From Tridacna crocea (lineage: Eukaryota; Mollusca; Bivalvia; Cardiida; Cardiidae): a stretch of DNA of 64,000 nt. The translations under genes were made by a program, and so were the position numbers. Position 1 is the first letter of the stretch. Each line of letters starts with the position of its first letter. The stretch lies in assembly GCA_943736015.1 (NCBI GenBank), contig OX031065.1:35168427-35232426 (forward strand), written 5' to 3'. The notes under the pieces are model-generated. The model did not search any database. It saw nothing but the letters and a program-made list of their open reading frames with translations, and was not told the DNA's origin. Shown here in pieces: positions 1-12,700 of the stretch.

Positions 1-472
1 TTCATAAATGATGCTATTTTTCACGACTGAATATTTCTGAAGAAATTTATGGCTTATCAGTTATCTAGTGCCCATTTTATCATTCTGTTTTGCAAAATAT
101 TGCTAATATTCACCTATTTATGGTCAGGTTAAAAAAAGAAAAGATGCAATTTTTAAATAGCGATATTGTCTTATTCTTGCTTCTTATTAACCCACAATCC
201 CCCTTTAACTCAAGCTTTAGGAGAACCTCGTTTTGGCGTGTTTTTTTTTTTCCTTCAGAATTGTGGTGCGCTGCAGGCTGCAAGCTGCAGTAAATATCAG
301 CTCCGGGCTATAAGTACATAAATGAATAAAGCTTTATGAGTAGGTGAATAAACGCATCAAAACGTATCGTTGGGCGTCAGCCTTGGCAGGCCGCGTAGCC
401 TGACCTATATTATAAGGTCAGCACGAAAGGGAAAACTATGTAACAAATTTATGCTTACCTTTGTCGTTTCAG

Positions 473-780
473 CTGCATTTTATCAGTGCTTGGATTACTG
501 GTTGTTTTTGGAACGCTATACGATATCTACTTGAGATTAACGAAAACAAATGTTCTCAAGGAACATCACAAAGAAGAAACCACAAAAAAGAAAATTGAAG
601 ATTCAAATGGCGATGCCAAAGTAAACATCAGTTTTGTGAGTGATGAAAAAATGAACGGAGACATTGATGTGAAATATGATTCAAACAGAGATGTTGAAAT
701 GAACAAAGCTCCGAATGGAGATGCTGTTGTAGAAAATGGCAAACCGCCGTCACCGTTGATCAGACCTTCTGCCGAATATA
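473..780 (+). CDS. Gene A exon 5 (first membrane segment and acidic linker)
   Basis: Entered at phase 2 after a TTTCAG acceptor and left at GTAAGC. It codes a hydrophobic helix (ILSVLGLLVVFGTLYDIYLRL) followed by a charged linker with DVEMNKAPNGDAVVENG. Its 308 nt equal the length of the paralogous exon 38900-39207, and the linker is highly alike. Confidence 0.92.
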
Positions 781-3700
781 GTAAGCAGTACTACATATTA
801 AATGTTTGTGTCAAAGGATAAATGTCAATTTAACTGTAACACCTTTCCAATCTTCATTTAATTTGGTAACTTTTACATTGTATATCGTAAGGAGTCAGTG
901 TTTTGTTAGAGTAAGGTTTAAACCTTGATATAGATGCTTTATTACGATACTTTTATCAGAGTAGTTAAACACATAATATTTTTTAAGGAACGTGTATTGT
1001 AACAAATTGGGAGAAAAATACATTCGTAATAGAGCGTGCAGAAAATACCCACAATCTTGAAGTGTTATGTCATTACACTTTTATACTGTATTCATATCAA
1101 AACTAACATGTATAAAAAATCCTTTTCGATCAGACTTATCTATTTACCATTTGTAAAATTGTAAACAGAAATCTGGTATATTTCTACGTGTTTACTGTAT
1201 GTACATGTCTCTTAAGCTCTTATATTTTTATTATATTTAGGTAATTTGGAGAAAATATTTCTATCATTTTCCGTCTACTCGAACGGTTTGAAGATACTAA
1301 GCACGAACCAATCAAAAGGAGCACTGACTTGTGTAAATGGAATACGGTTCCTTAGCATGACTTGGGTCATTCTGGGTCATTCGTTGAGGTTTGACGGTAA
1401 ATACTGACTTTTTATTCAAAGCTTTTCTTTACATTTATATTCAGTATTCAGTACACAGCATGCATCAAAACCAGTTAACTTCAGCTGAAATTATCATTTA
1501 ATTGTCATTGCGCGTCAGATAAATTGGTATATAATAAACTAATATTCATTAAAAATGCTACATTTAAGAAAGATAGTGACTTGATAACAAAAGTATACCA
1601 ATGAATAAAAAAATGAAGTTCTCGTTTAAATCTGATTTTTCACAAAACTAGAAAAAATGCAGGTACCCATTATGTATTTTCATTAAATATTTCAGTACAA
1701 AACACCGTACCGTACTACTTCCAAAGTAAAATCTGGCAGTGGACCTTTTATGGCATCTATAGTGCCACTGTGTCTGTAGATACTTTTTTCACTCTTAGGT
1801 AAGAGTTTTTAAATAACAATATGGCTTAACCTTTTCTATATGACTTATTGTTCAAAGGATGATGCGAAAGTAGGCTTTTGAAACAACGTGGAACACAAGA
1901 CAAATTTTGCAGCAAAGTAGCATTATTTTGACAATGTTGGCTACCATCTAATAAAAAATGTAATCATCAAGTCTCATTTAATCCGTTGTTTGCTGATGCT
2001 TTCACTTTGTCGGGTTTGTGTTTCTTTGTTCAACCAGAAGTGCAAAACAATTGCCGTGTACATTTTCGACCTGAAAACTAAATCTTTTTATTAACCTTTT
2101 ACTCCATAGATATTCATTTCTACGCATTGCTTGTAGGAGCCTTTGGAAAATATTGTGGCAAAAGGTGAAATTGCTCGTGACGAGCAATTTCACCTTTTGC
2201 CACAATGTTTTCTATGCTATCAACAGGTGTCATATACACATAAGAAACAGCTTCATCCTTGCTGTTATTTAGGGTCAATTAGAGATACCATAGAAATGCC
2301 TTATGGGGTAAAGGGTTAACATGCACTCTTTAGCGTAAGCTTTCTTTTCGTCCTGGTTTATTGATATCCACTTAATACTACATCTTTCAGCCAGGAAACT
2401 ATTACCAAGAGTATTATTCTATGGGAGAAACTATCGAAAACTCGCCTGTTCCCATTTTCATAATTGTCATTTATTTGTTTGTTTTTGAAAATTAATTTTA
2501 TCTGTGAGAAATGTTTCCATAGTCATCAATAGCAAATCGCTTCGTGGTAGTTTGGTAAATAGTCAATATAGGTTTAGCAGAACTTTGGTGATTTCTTTTC
2601 TCTGATCTCATTCATTGTAAAACCACATTTTCCTATAAGGTAATGCACAGGCTCGTGTTGTCATTGTTTTACTGTTTTCCTTCGGCTGAAAATATGTCCT
2701 TGGATAGGCTCCACCCAGTGTATATATCTTGCAGGACGCTTTGGATAGATCTACAACCATCTTCATCCAAGCATCCATAATTATAGATGCAGATGAAGTG
2801 TCTTATCCTGTCTTAGACAAGAAACAAGTGGAAGGTATCCAAGATCCAAGATCAGACTGAGCATTTAGATCTTTGTGAATGCCGTCCATAAAAAAAACCC
2901 TTTGGCGCTGAAACTGTTAAATACCCTAGCTAAATAAGAATAAAAATGTGCTTGTTTCGTTGTAGTTGTTTCTCTTGTTTTTGTCGTAAGTATCGTTAAA
3001 AAAAGAGGAGTATGTTTTTGCAGCGGACTTTTGGTGGCCTACCTAACGCTGAAAGAACTGTCGAAACGAGGTGGACCGAAAAAGCTAAACTGGTTTATGT
3101 TTTATTTTCATCGCTATTGGAGGTAAGTTACGATCAAGTACAGTTATTCTAATAGTATAGGACATGACGAAATATAGGCGAATTCGAAGCAATAGACTTG
3201 AACTATCGCTCCCTTTGAAAAAAAGAAAGATGAAGCAGCACATCTGATTGCCCGCGTAAGATATCGGAACTAATGTTGCAATGTTTTCCACAGGAAAAAC
3301 AATCATCATTATATGGGTATGTACATCGATTAGGAACTAATAAACATGTGCATCGAAGTGTTATCCAAATTTGTCTGATTACATGCAAAGAACAAGGGAA
3401 AAAGTCCTGCACTTCTAGGTCTATCTATACACATATACCTGTAGTACCACGGAACACTGCTGTCTTTTTGCAATACCACCAGTGGTTTTTATTGCCAAGG
3501 AATCATGTGACCACCACATTTTCAATGGTTTAGTTGGATTATTTTCATTGCAACCCGGTGCTACTGATAATTCTCAGACCTGATTCACGTCATGATCGCT
3601 CCATTGTAGGAGAATCATGTTTTTTTTTTCGACTACGATTTCTAATACTTCTACATCGTTTCACTTTTAGATCTGTCAATGGCAGCATGTTTGTTCTCAT

Positions 3701-6700
3701 GTGTCTTAAAAATGAAAGTACATAAATCACCAAAATCAGATTATTTATAGTTTTTCTTTTTCATCAAATCTGATTTCCTACACGTCCATTGCTCGAACAT
3801 TGATCGGTATGGAGAGTGAGAGGAATTCTGTGGCAATGACTAGGTGATCATCAGTCCTGAAACAGAAATTTGCTGAGTTATCGGATAGATACCCAACTCA
3901 TGATAAAAAAACAGAAACTTTTATATCTGTCATTACTCCTCTAACGCTATAACATTTGAATAAATATATTTAAGCCATGTGGTGACCAAACATTTTATTT
4001 TCTCCAATAGATTGACACCCGCCTACATGTTGTCCTTGATGGTTTATGCCACACTCTTAAGGTATTTCGGGGATGGGCCGAAATGGCCTCAGGAAGATGT
4101 AGACGGAAAAAATTGTGAAGATGGTTGGTGGAAAAACCTTCTGTATGTGAACAATTACTTTGATGCAGAAAAAATGGTTTGTTCTTTAAATCACTGTTAA
4201 CTATTCAAAGTTATGCTGTAATTGACTATAAATAAAATTGTCATAGTTTTATACATGAAATAATGAACATAGGCTTGTGACTGTACTGTGGAACCTACAT
4301 GGTAAATCAAGATCATTTTGTTATACATAATAAGCAGCCAACACCTTATATCATTTTACTGTTTTTCTTTTCTTTCACCGCTCAACAACAATGTCAAAAT
4401 GTAGGCTGCAGAATGACTTAAAGTCACTAATTGGCCGGTAATAAGTTTTAGGGTTCATACTTGATGTTACAACTATATAACGAAAAGAACTGAGACAAAG
4501 ATGTCTACTTGTAAAATTTGCGCATTCTTTGAATGTAATTTGTTTTCTTCTCTTTGGCAACAGTATAATAAAACCTTATGTACATGGTGCTTACAAGAAA
4601 TAATGAAATCGAGTACACCTTCTAAACTGGAGATCCATAGCTTTTTTCTCTATCTCTAAATGAAAAGGAGAAAGGCATACAGTACCCAAAATATCAATAA
4701 CCCTTTGACAGTTTCATATGTATGTTTCAAGTTTAAAATGTTTGTTATTTCCTTACAGTTATGTGAACAGTGTAAAAATAGATCAGTAAAAATATTCATT
4801 CACTGATTACTCATTCTGTCTTTTTCAAACGGTCTTTGAACGTGCACTGCTTACTTCTATTGAAACGCACGAACTCTTCTATCGTCGAAGTACTTCGAAA
4901 ACCTCGTAACTACAGCATGTTACTAGCTGTAGTTCCGAGGTTTTTTAAGTAATCCAACGATATTCCTGTTGCTGGATATGTAACATGCTGCTATGGTTAT
5001 GTGTAATTGGCCTGAAGCCTAAGTCATCGGTAAAATATTGCACTTTGATCTATCTTGTATCATGGTGACGTATACGCTCTGATCTTTCGGTTTTTAGTGT
5101 AAGGCTAGGTTATAGGTTTAATCTTCTACGCGAGCAATTTTTTTCTAACTTTACAGTGTTTCGGATGGTCCTGGTACTTAGCTAATGACATGCAGTTTTA
5201 TGTACTGTCGCCCCTGATTTTCGTGCCTTTATATCTGTAAGTATCACTACGCCAATTAAGAGGAGCCCCTTTTCCCAATCGATTTTAACCCTTTACTCCA
5301 TAGATATTCATTTCTACGCATTGCTTGTAGGAGCTTTTGGAAAACATTGTGGCAAAAGGTGAAATTGCTCGTGACGAGCAATTTCACCTTTTGCCACAAT
5401 GTTTTCTACACTATCAAAAGATGTCATATACATATAAGAAACGGCTTCATCCTTGCTGTTATTTAGGGTCAATTAGAGATACCATAGAAATACCTTATGG
5501 AGTAAAGGGTTAAATTTTGTTTACCATGCTAAATTCCTGGGGACACATTTGATCTGTTGAGTTAGAACGCCCAAACCAATCAAAGTTCGTCTTGTAATTC
5601 AGAATAAGAATTTAATTTAGCCATGTCGGTGAAAAACACCAAAAGCAGTGTGAACGTTATCATCTGATCTTCCCATGATAGTCAGGAAAACACATGTGGG
5701 TCACCGACCACCATGATATGACCTTAGCTGTTAATGTGACGTTAAACCCCAATACAACAAACCAGCCATCCAATGATAACAAAGATCTTGAACAAGAAAG
5801 CAGCTTAGTTTACAGAATAGGCAGACTATGTGACCTTTAGGTCGTTTCAATTACAATATCAATATTCTTAAATGTCAGAAGTGTTATTCGGTCCTGAGTG
5901 AAATTACTCACGAAATCAACAGGAAAACTCCGAAACTATCAGCTGACCACAATATGTTCGTCTAGGTAGAGCGCTACAGTACTCGTAGGTACAACACTAT
6001 CGCGTACCAAAAGCAGTACGACGACAATATCGCTTAGCGAGACTTAGCCGATCTAGGGAATACATGACATGAGTATGTGAGCTGTCGCCGTGCTATGGTA
6101 GAAATAATGGTGAAAGCGGCGTAAACACAAATGCTTTCAACAAATTGCCCAGGCGGAGCACCTTTTACTATCGCCTACCTAGAGCACGAAACGAAGGTAA
6201 AATGCTGAGGCGTCCGTCAGGTTGAAATGCCGTAGCGTTTGCCTTTTAATGACCCCAATGTTTTACAACCTTTTGTATACTGTGTGACCTCTCTCCTTAC
6301 ACGCTGATAGCCTGTTTAGATAAATGATCAGACTGTAACGTCTTGTCGTCTAATGTAGATCAACATTGACCGCAAAGGGACCTGTTGTCTCCATGTATAA
6401 CTAAGAGTCAGTACGAGGTGTGATCAAAAAGGTCTCGGCCCCAAGTGCTTCCGATTACCAGCGAATGAAAATCTGGTCATTACTTTTCAATATAATCCCC
6501 CTTCAAGGCTATGAACTTAGTCTATCTCTGTTCAAGCTTGCTTATCCCTTCCAAATATAAGTCTTTTTCCTGGTCCCCCAAATACTCGTTCACTGCCTCT
6601 AAGACGCCTTCATTGCTTCCAAACTGTGTTCCACGAAGGTTGGATTTCAATTTTGGGAACAGATAGAAGTCAGAAGGGGCCATATCAGGAGAATATGGGG

Positions 6701-9700
6701 GGTGAGGAAGGACTTCGAATCCGCATTCAGTCGCAGCAGTCATGGCAACTTGTGACGTGTGAGCAGGGGCATTGTCCTGCAAGAGCAAAACACCTCGGGT
6801 CAATTTTGCAAGTTTGACGCACTGTCCTCTCTCAATACTGTCATACAAAAGCAATCAAGCGTGATCAAATGCGTTTTGCTCTCCAAATGACTTTCAATCA
6901 GATAGAATGACAGACTGAATAAGGTTTTTGTCCAATGAAATGCCTCGAAGCGTATCAGGCCGAGAGCATTCTAATCACACGTCGTACATTGTTATATAAC
7001 GTTGGCAAACCGCAAGAAATAAACTTTCAGACCAATGATTATCCCTTAACCACACAATCCCGACTGTTAACAACATAAAGGGGGAAGCCTTTTGGAAACA
7101 TTGTGGGAAAAGGAGAAAATGTTGGTAAGCAGCATTTTCTCCTTTTCCCACAATGTTTTCTACCATATCAAAGACAAATCGCACCATGTGAGCCACATTG
7201 AAATTGTCGTCTGAAAATGCCTTCAATTTACGGAGAAATCTAAAATTTTGTCGTTTGGAAAAGGGTTAAATGTAGCTCACAAGATGAAAATTGTTGTTGA
7301 AAAGATAGAAAACATGATTCTGAAGCCTGCATACTTCCCTTTCAGAAATGCAGCAGCGGGTTACTTCGTGTCATTTCTGTTTCTAGCCGGTACTACAGTT
7401 GCGCGTGCTGTAATTGCGAAACAGCACGAGTACACAGCTCTTGTCGGAGGATTTGTTGGACCTAAACCGTACGTATCACCGCAAATATTGTGAACATGAA
7501 CGAATTTGCAAAGCTTCAGAATGAAATCATCCTAGAGTTTGGACGAAATTAGGTTAAACATATTTTATTCATCAGTATATAACATGATCTAAAACAGACA
7601 GTACGATTATATAATCAGTTCCATAAATAAGTGTGCACTTAATTTTCTTTTATTTCTCGTCGCATGGTTTACTGAAGACCACCAAATTTGGTATCATGCT
7701 TTAGTACAGAGTCTGTAGAAAATGCAAAGCTAATTAAATTTAGGTTTTGGCCGCTGCTGGCGTTCAGGAATGGTACAACGTTCCTGATGTAATGATCTTA
7801 CGTTATGACATTGTAAGGTCTATGCGACGTCGAGTAATTGCCTGTATCGTCAGCAGAAGTGGCCATACAAGATATTGATTGAAAAATAACAAAAAAACTT
7901 GAAGAAAAACCGAACTTTAATGTACCTTAGTCTTTGAGTTCTTTTGCAACTTTGATTTTAGTACCACCTTAATTTTTACTGCAAATACGGAACGTAAACT
8001 TTCTATAAGTCAAAATCTGATAGGTATTTTTTACAGACTCTGCACTAAAATATGATAGCAAATTTGTTAGTCTTCAGTAAAACCTGCGACGAGAAATAAA
8101 AGAAAATTAAGTGCACACTTATTTATGGAACAGAGTATATACAAATTTACAAACTTAAAGGCTGCATAAATCTGACGAATGTTCTTGTGTAACAGAAGTC
8201 AATCTGTAACGCTAGTTGGAAGTCAAAGAAAAAGTGCTGGTTTGATTTTATAACCACAGAGGTAGGATTAATTATTGGTTACTGTTTGTGTATGCTGCAC
8301 AGAAAATGCTTTCAATACTTTCACTTCTTGGATTATTCAAACATAACGCTGAAGCAGAGTCACTTATATGTTTGGTTTCGCTTTTTCTTTTTTCCACGAT
8401 CGAATCTGCTTGGTCAATAAAACTAAGTGGACCTGTTTTGAAATATATAGTCAGACATACGTTAAGCATCACCCGGACAGATGTAGTCATTTTTTTTAAT
8501 GGATAACCTTTTATTTGGAATATTATCAAGCTATACACGGACCCCATAGACAAGTAATTGCTTTATGAGCCAAATGAAAGGATGGCTACGAGAAAACTTT
8601 CCGAAGCCCTGAAATGGCAAATTGTGGGCATGAGTAATGCTTGTCTAAGCACATGGGTTATTGCTGGTCAGTTTTGGTGATGCTTAACTTATGTCTGACT
8701 GTATAGCTATGAGCTTCCACAATTTATATATATATTTATTTAAACGTCAGTATTAGATTTTTCATTTCATGCAAAATTTCGACCAGTATTACCCTCTTAA
8801 AATAAATGCACCCATTCGTTACGTTATATGTACCATATCGAAAATATATCAACGCAAAACACGATAAAAGAAACTTCTTTTTTATTTAAAATAAAAAAAG
8901 ATGTGGAAAAAAATACTGCCGAATGACTGATGGGACATGTTCTGCAGATATAAATTTGGATTCAATGTCTTGTATATAAGGCTATTAAGAACAAAATTTG
9001 TAAAGAAAAACGTTTGCAGTTTTATAGAAGACGTTACGTCCACAACTTGATGTAAAGCTAAAAAACTGGTTACTTGGTATAGATAGACACTGAATTATTG
9101 AAAGCAGTCTTATTCTCCGGAATTGTCTACATTTGTAAGTAACACAACTTCTGATTGGCTAAACCATTCGGTTTAGCCAATCAGAAGTTGTGTTACGTAC
9201 AAATGTAGAAAACCTTGGAGAATAAGACTAAGAGTATTCTCAAGAATGGTTGGTGAATACGGGCCCAGGGCCCAGAACGTTCTTTGTCTAAATCTTCAAT
9301 ATGTTCTGACTGTGAAAGTAACAGGACTTCTGATTGGCCAAACCAATTGGTTTAGCCAATCAGAAGTTCTGTTACTTCCACATTGACAAAGTCCTGACGA
9401 ATAAGCCTAGGAATGTTCTTAAGAACGGTTGGTGAACACGGACCCAGGACATCAGTTACCAGGACATCATCATAATTACAAAATTATTCTTCAATACCAT
9501 TTATACCTGATTTGTCCTTTTGTCCTAGGGTTTTTTTTGTATCCATTAGAATCTATTTTTTAGGCTATTGGCATTTTACGACGATAGTTTTGAAGCTTCG
9601 AATTTGTTTCTAGGGTTTACCATTAGGATGCTAAATGTGACTCGGACACTTTTGTGGGCAGTGCAGATGAAGATCAGACTTGCACAGGCTGATCTTGATC

Positions 9701-12700
9701 TATGTCGACGCGATATATTTTTCCGGGGAAATCGACTTCAAAACTGCAACATTTTGTTAGTTACTATTGAGTGGAAATTTCTGTTTCGTTTATTTAACAG
9801 TTTAATGGCCAATAACCGTTCTACGTAATTACCCATTTTGCTCATCTTATTGACAGGAAAGACGGGAACTTCTTCGATAAGATGTATGCTCCTGGACACA
9901 CAAGAATGGGACCATACATCATTGGGCTCTTGGCTGGATATTTTTTGTACAAGTATAAGGATACATTCAAAATGAAGAAGGTCTGTGTGTTTGTTTTTTT
10001 TTTCAGGTTGAATCGGGTTTTACGCGGCTTGCAACTATAAACATAAAAAAGTGATAGCAATTAATTTAGGGCGACAATCATTTGTTTTTTCCCAAATTTT
10101 CTCAAGCTGCTCGAAGTAAATACAAGCACCAGGAAAGTTGCTACAGCATATAATTATACTGCAAAGAAATTTCTCGTGATCTGATTGGTTAACATGCCGG
10201 TAACATATATATCATGTTCCCTGGCAAAAAACACGTAAAGCCAGTTTCCCTTTTGTGTGCCCCGTAAACATCACTACACGTGCAACACAACATCCAAAAT
10301 GGCCGCGTCGATCGATCACCAGACTGCCATTATCTCCCGCTAGATGGCATTCTATAAATACTCATCTATCTGATATGGGCATCCTGGGTACAGAACCGAA
10401 CCACTTTCCTACGCGACAACCGTTACTTTGAATTTAAAACAAAAAATAAGGTTTACCCAATAAAACGCTACCTTGTGCAATTTACTCAACTGTGATCACC
10501 AATTTAGAGAAATCTGTTGCTAAAGCAGGTCTCATTTCTCCTCAAACGTATTGATACGTAAAAGCTATTGTCAACATTGCTACTTTATAGAGCGTAATAT
10601 TACAGTCAGCCCGCTTTCGGGGCTAGTAGTGATGCGTCATATAAGACAGTCGAATCTTCGAAGAATATGACATGCGCAGACAACGCCAGACTACACGTTT
10701 ATGCACCAAACTGCACGTTTTAGTGACGTCAGTTCCCAGTGACGTCAGTTTTCATTGAACTGGGGCACTCAGAAGGGAATTTCTATTTCATCAAACATTC
10801 TCGATTCGTGAGACTATAAAACAGGAAAATTTCGCTTAAAATGCTTTGAAAAGATATAACTTTGCAGTATGATAAATTCGTTGTACGGTCAGGTGGCAGG
10901 GGACTTGGAAACTTGTTCACGGCTGTGGTTAATCATGTCGCCCCTCGGGCAAGTTTTTAAGTCCCCCGCCACCTGACGGTACAACTAATAATGTTGGTTA
11001 TTAATTTCAATAAAGGTTTACAACCAGAACTGAAACATTTTATTTATTTCACCTTGTCTTGAATTTAACAGAATTACAATCGTTTACATTTATTCAAGCT
11101 TTGTGAGAGAGAAAGGTAGTGTATTCTCAGTTAAACAGTACTTTATTAGAGCCTAGTTTTGCTCGACTAAGTACGCTTCTGGAACCGCATGGACCGTGGC
11201 ATGTGTTCATCAAACCTCTGATTCTGCACTACTCTTTGGCTGGAAAACAGAAGGACGATGTGACCATAAACGAAATGATTAAATAAGAGCAGTTTAGTGA
11301 AAAACCCAAATAATTGAATACATGCAGCAAAAAGAGCGAATTCGGCGCATCAGCGAATACGAAATATGGGAAATTGAATTAAAAACTTCAATTTAACAGT
11401 TAAACTATAACCTTTCCTCAGTTGTCACACACATAAAAATGACTTTAGTTTCAAGGAAACAAAGCAGACTTTGCTGATTAAAGATCATACTGCATGTGCT
11501 GTGCATGTTCTTGAGCTATCCTCTCTGTTAACCCTTTACCCCATAAGGCATTTCTATGGTATCTCTAATTGACCCTAAATAACAGCAAGGATGAAGCCGT
11601 TTCTTATGTGTGTGTGACACCTTTTGATCGCATAGAAAACATAGTGACAAAAGGTGAAATTGCTCGTGACGAGCAATTTCACCTTTTGCCACAATGTTTT
11701 CCAAAGGCTCCTACAAGCAATGTATTGAAATGAGTATCTATGGGATAAAGGTTTATAACACTTTAATCACAACAGACTTTTAGTTATTTCACTTAAATGA
11801 CATGTTTTAGGTTTGGAACCTGTTGGGCTGGTTTTGCTGTATGGCTATCATAGTTCTTGTTATCTACGGTGTATACCCAGATGACGGAGAACATTTTCTA
11901 ACAGTCGACGAGTCTGTGGCTTATGTTACCTTGCATAGAACTGCCTGGGCTATTGCTGTTAGTTGGATCATATTTTCTTGTGCCACGGGACATGGGGGTA
12001 GGTTGGATTTCGTAGGATGATATAGTTTTCACTTGTAGTATCCCACGTTCATGTTTTATCACAATAAATGTAGTATCGAAAAAATGGGGTACAACGATGT
12101 ACATGTATGCAGAACTGCAATTACTGTAGTATCACATTGAACTCTGTAACATCAAAACTCCTACGATTCTCCAAGAATTTCATGATCAGAATGACAGTGT
12201 AACTGCAATGATTGAAGTACGACAAAAATTGTGGTTCAGCGATAAATGAAATATTGCAATGAAAGCAGAACTGCGATGAATAATGCATTCTACTTATTTT
12301 AGGTAGAATCATATTATATGTTTGCAAGACAGTTGTATAGTACCGACATGATTTTCATACTACAGTTGACGTAGTCCGGCCACAAACTTAGTATAGCAAT
12401 GAACGCAGTATCGGGTTTATTTTTGTACCACGCTGATTGTACGAGTATGTTCATTGTTACATAAATGTGGGATAAGAATAACTTGACAAACCATCAAGAC
12501 AAACACTTAAATGTACCCCTTCGCGTGGGATTCACTGTTTGTTTTAGAAAAAACAGATTTTACCCGCGTTTTGTAGGTAATTAAACGGTATTCATGCTTG
12601 GACCTCAACCTATTCGAAAGTATGTACATTTGCTCTTTATGATTAAAGGTTTAAGCATTATTGTAGGTTGGATCAACGACTTTCTGTCTTGGAGTCCTTT

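Noticed and set aside
7248-7345. Upstream extension of the open frame into gene A exon 11
   Set aside because: The frame is open by chance through MITE sequence. A clear CTTTCAG acceptor at 7,345 and the phase from exon 10 set the exon start.
9615-9828. Long open frame continuing from 9,568
   Set aside because: It lacks family similarity after about 17 codons and has no in-phase consensus donor.
12594-12666. In-frame hydrophobic stretch before gene A exon 14
   Set aside because: It precedes the TTGTAG acceptor that joins exon 13 in phase. Reading further left meets TAA. It is treated as intron.
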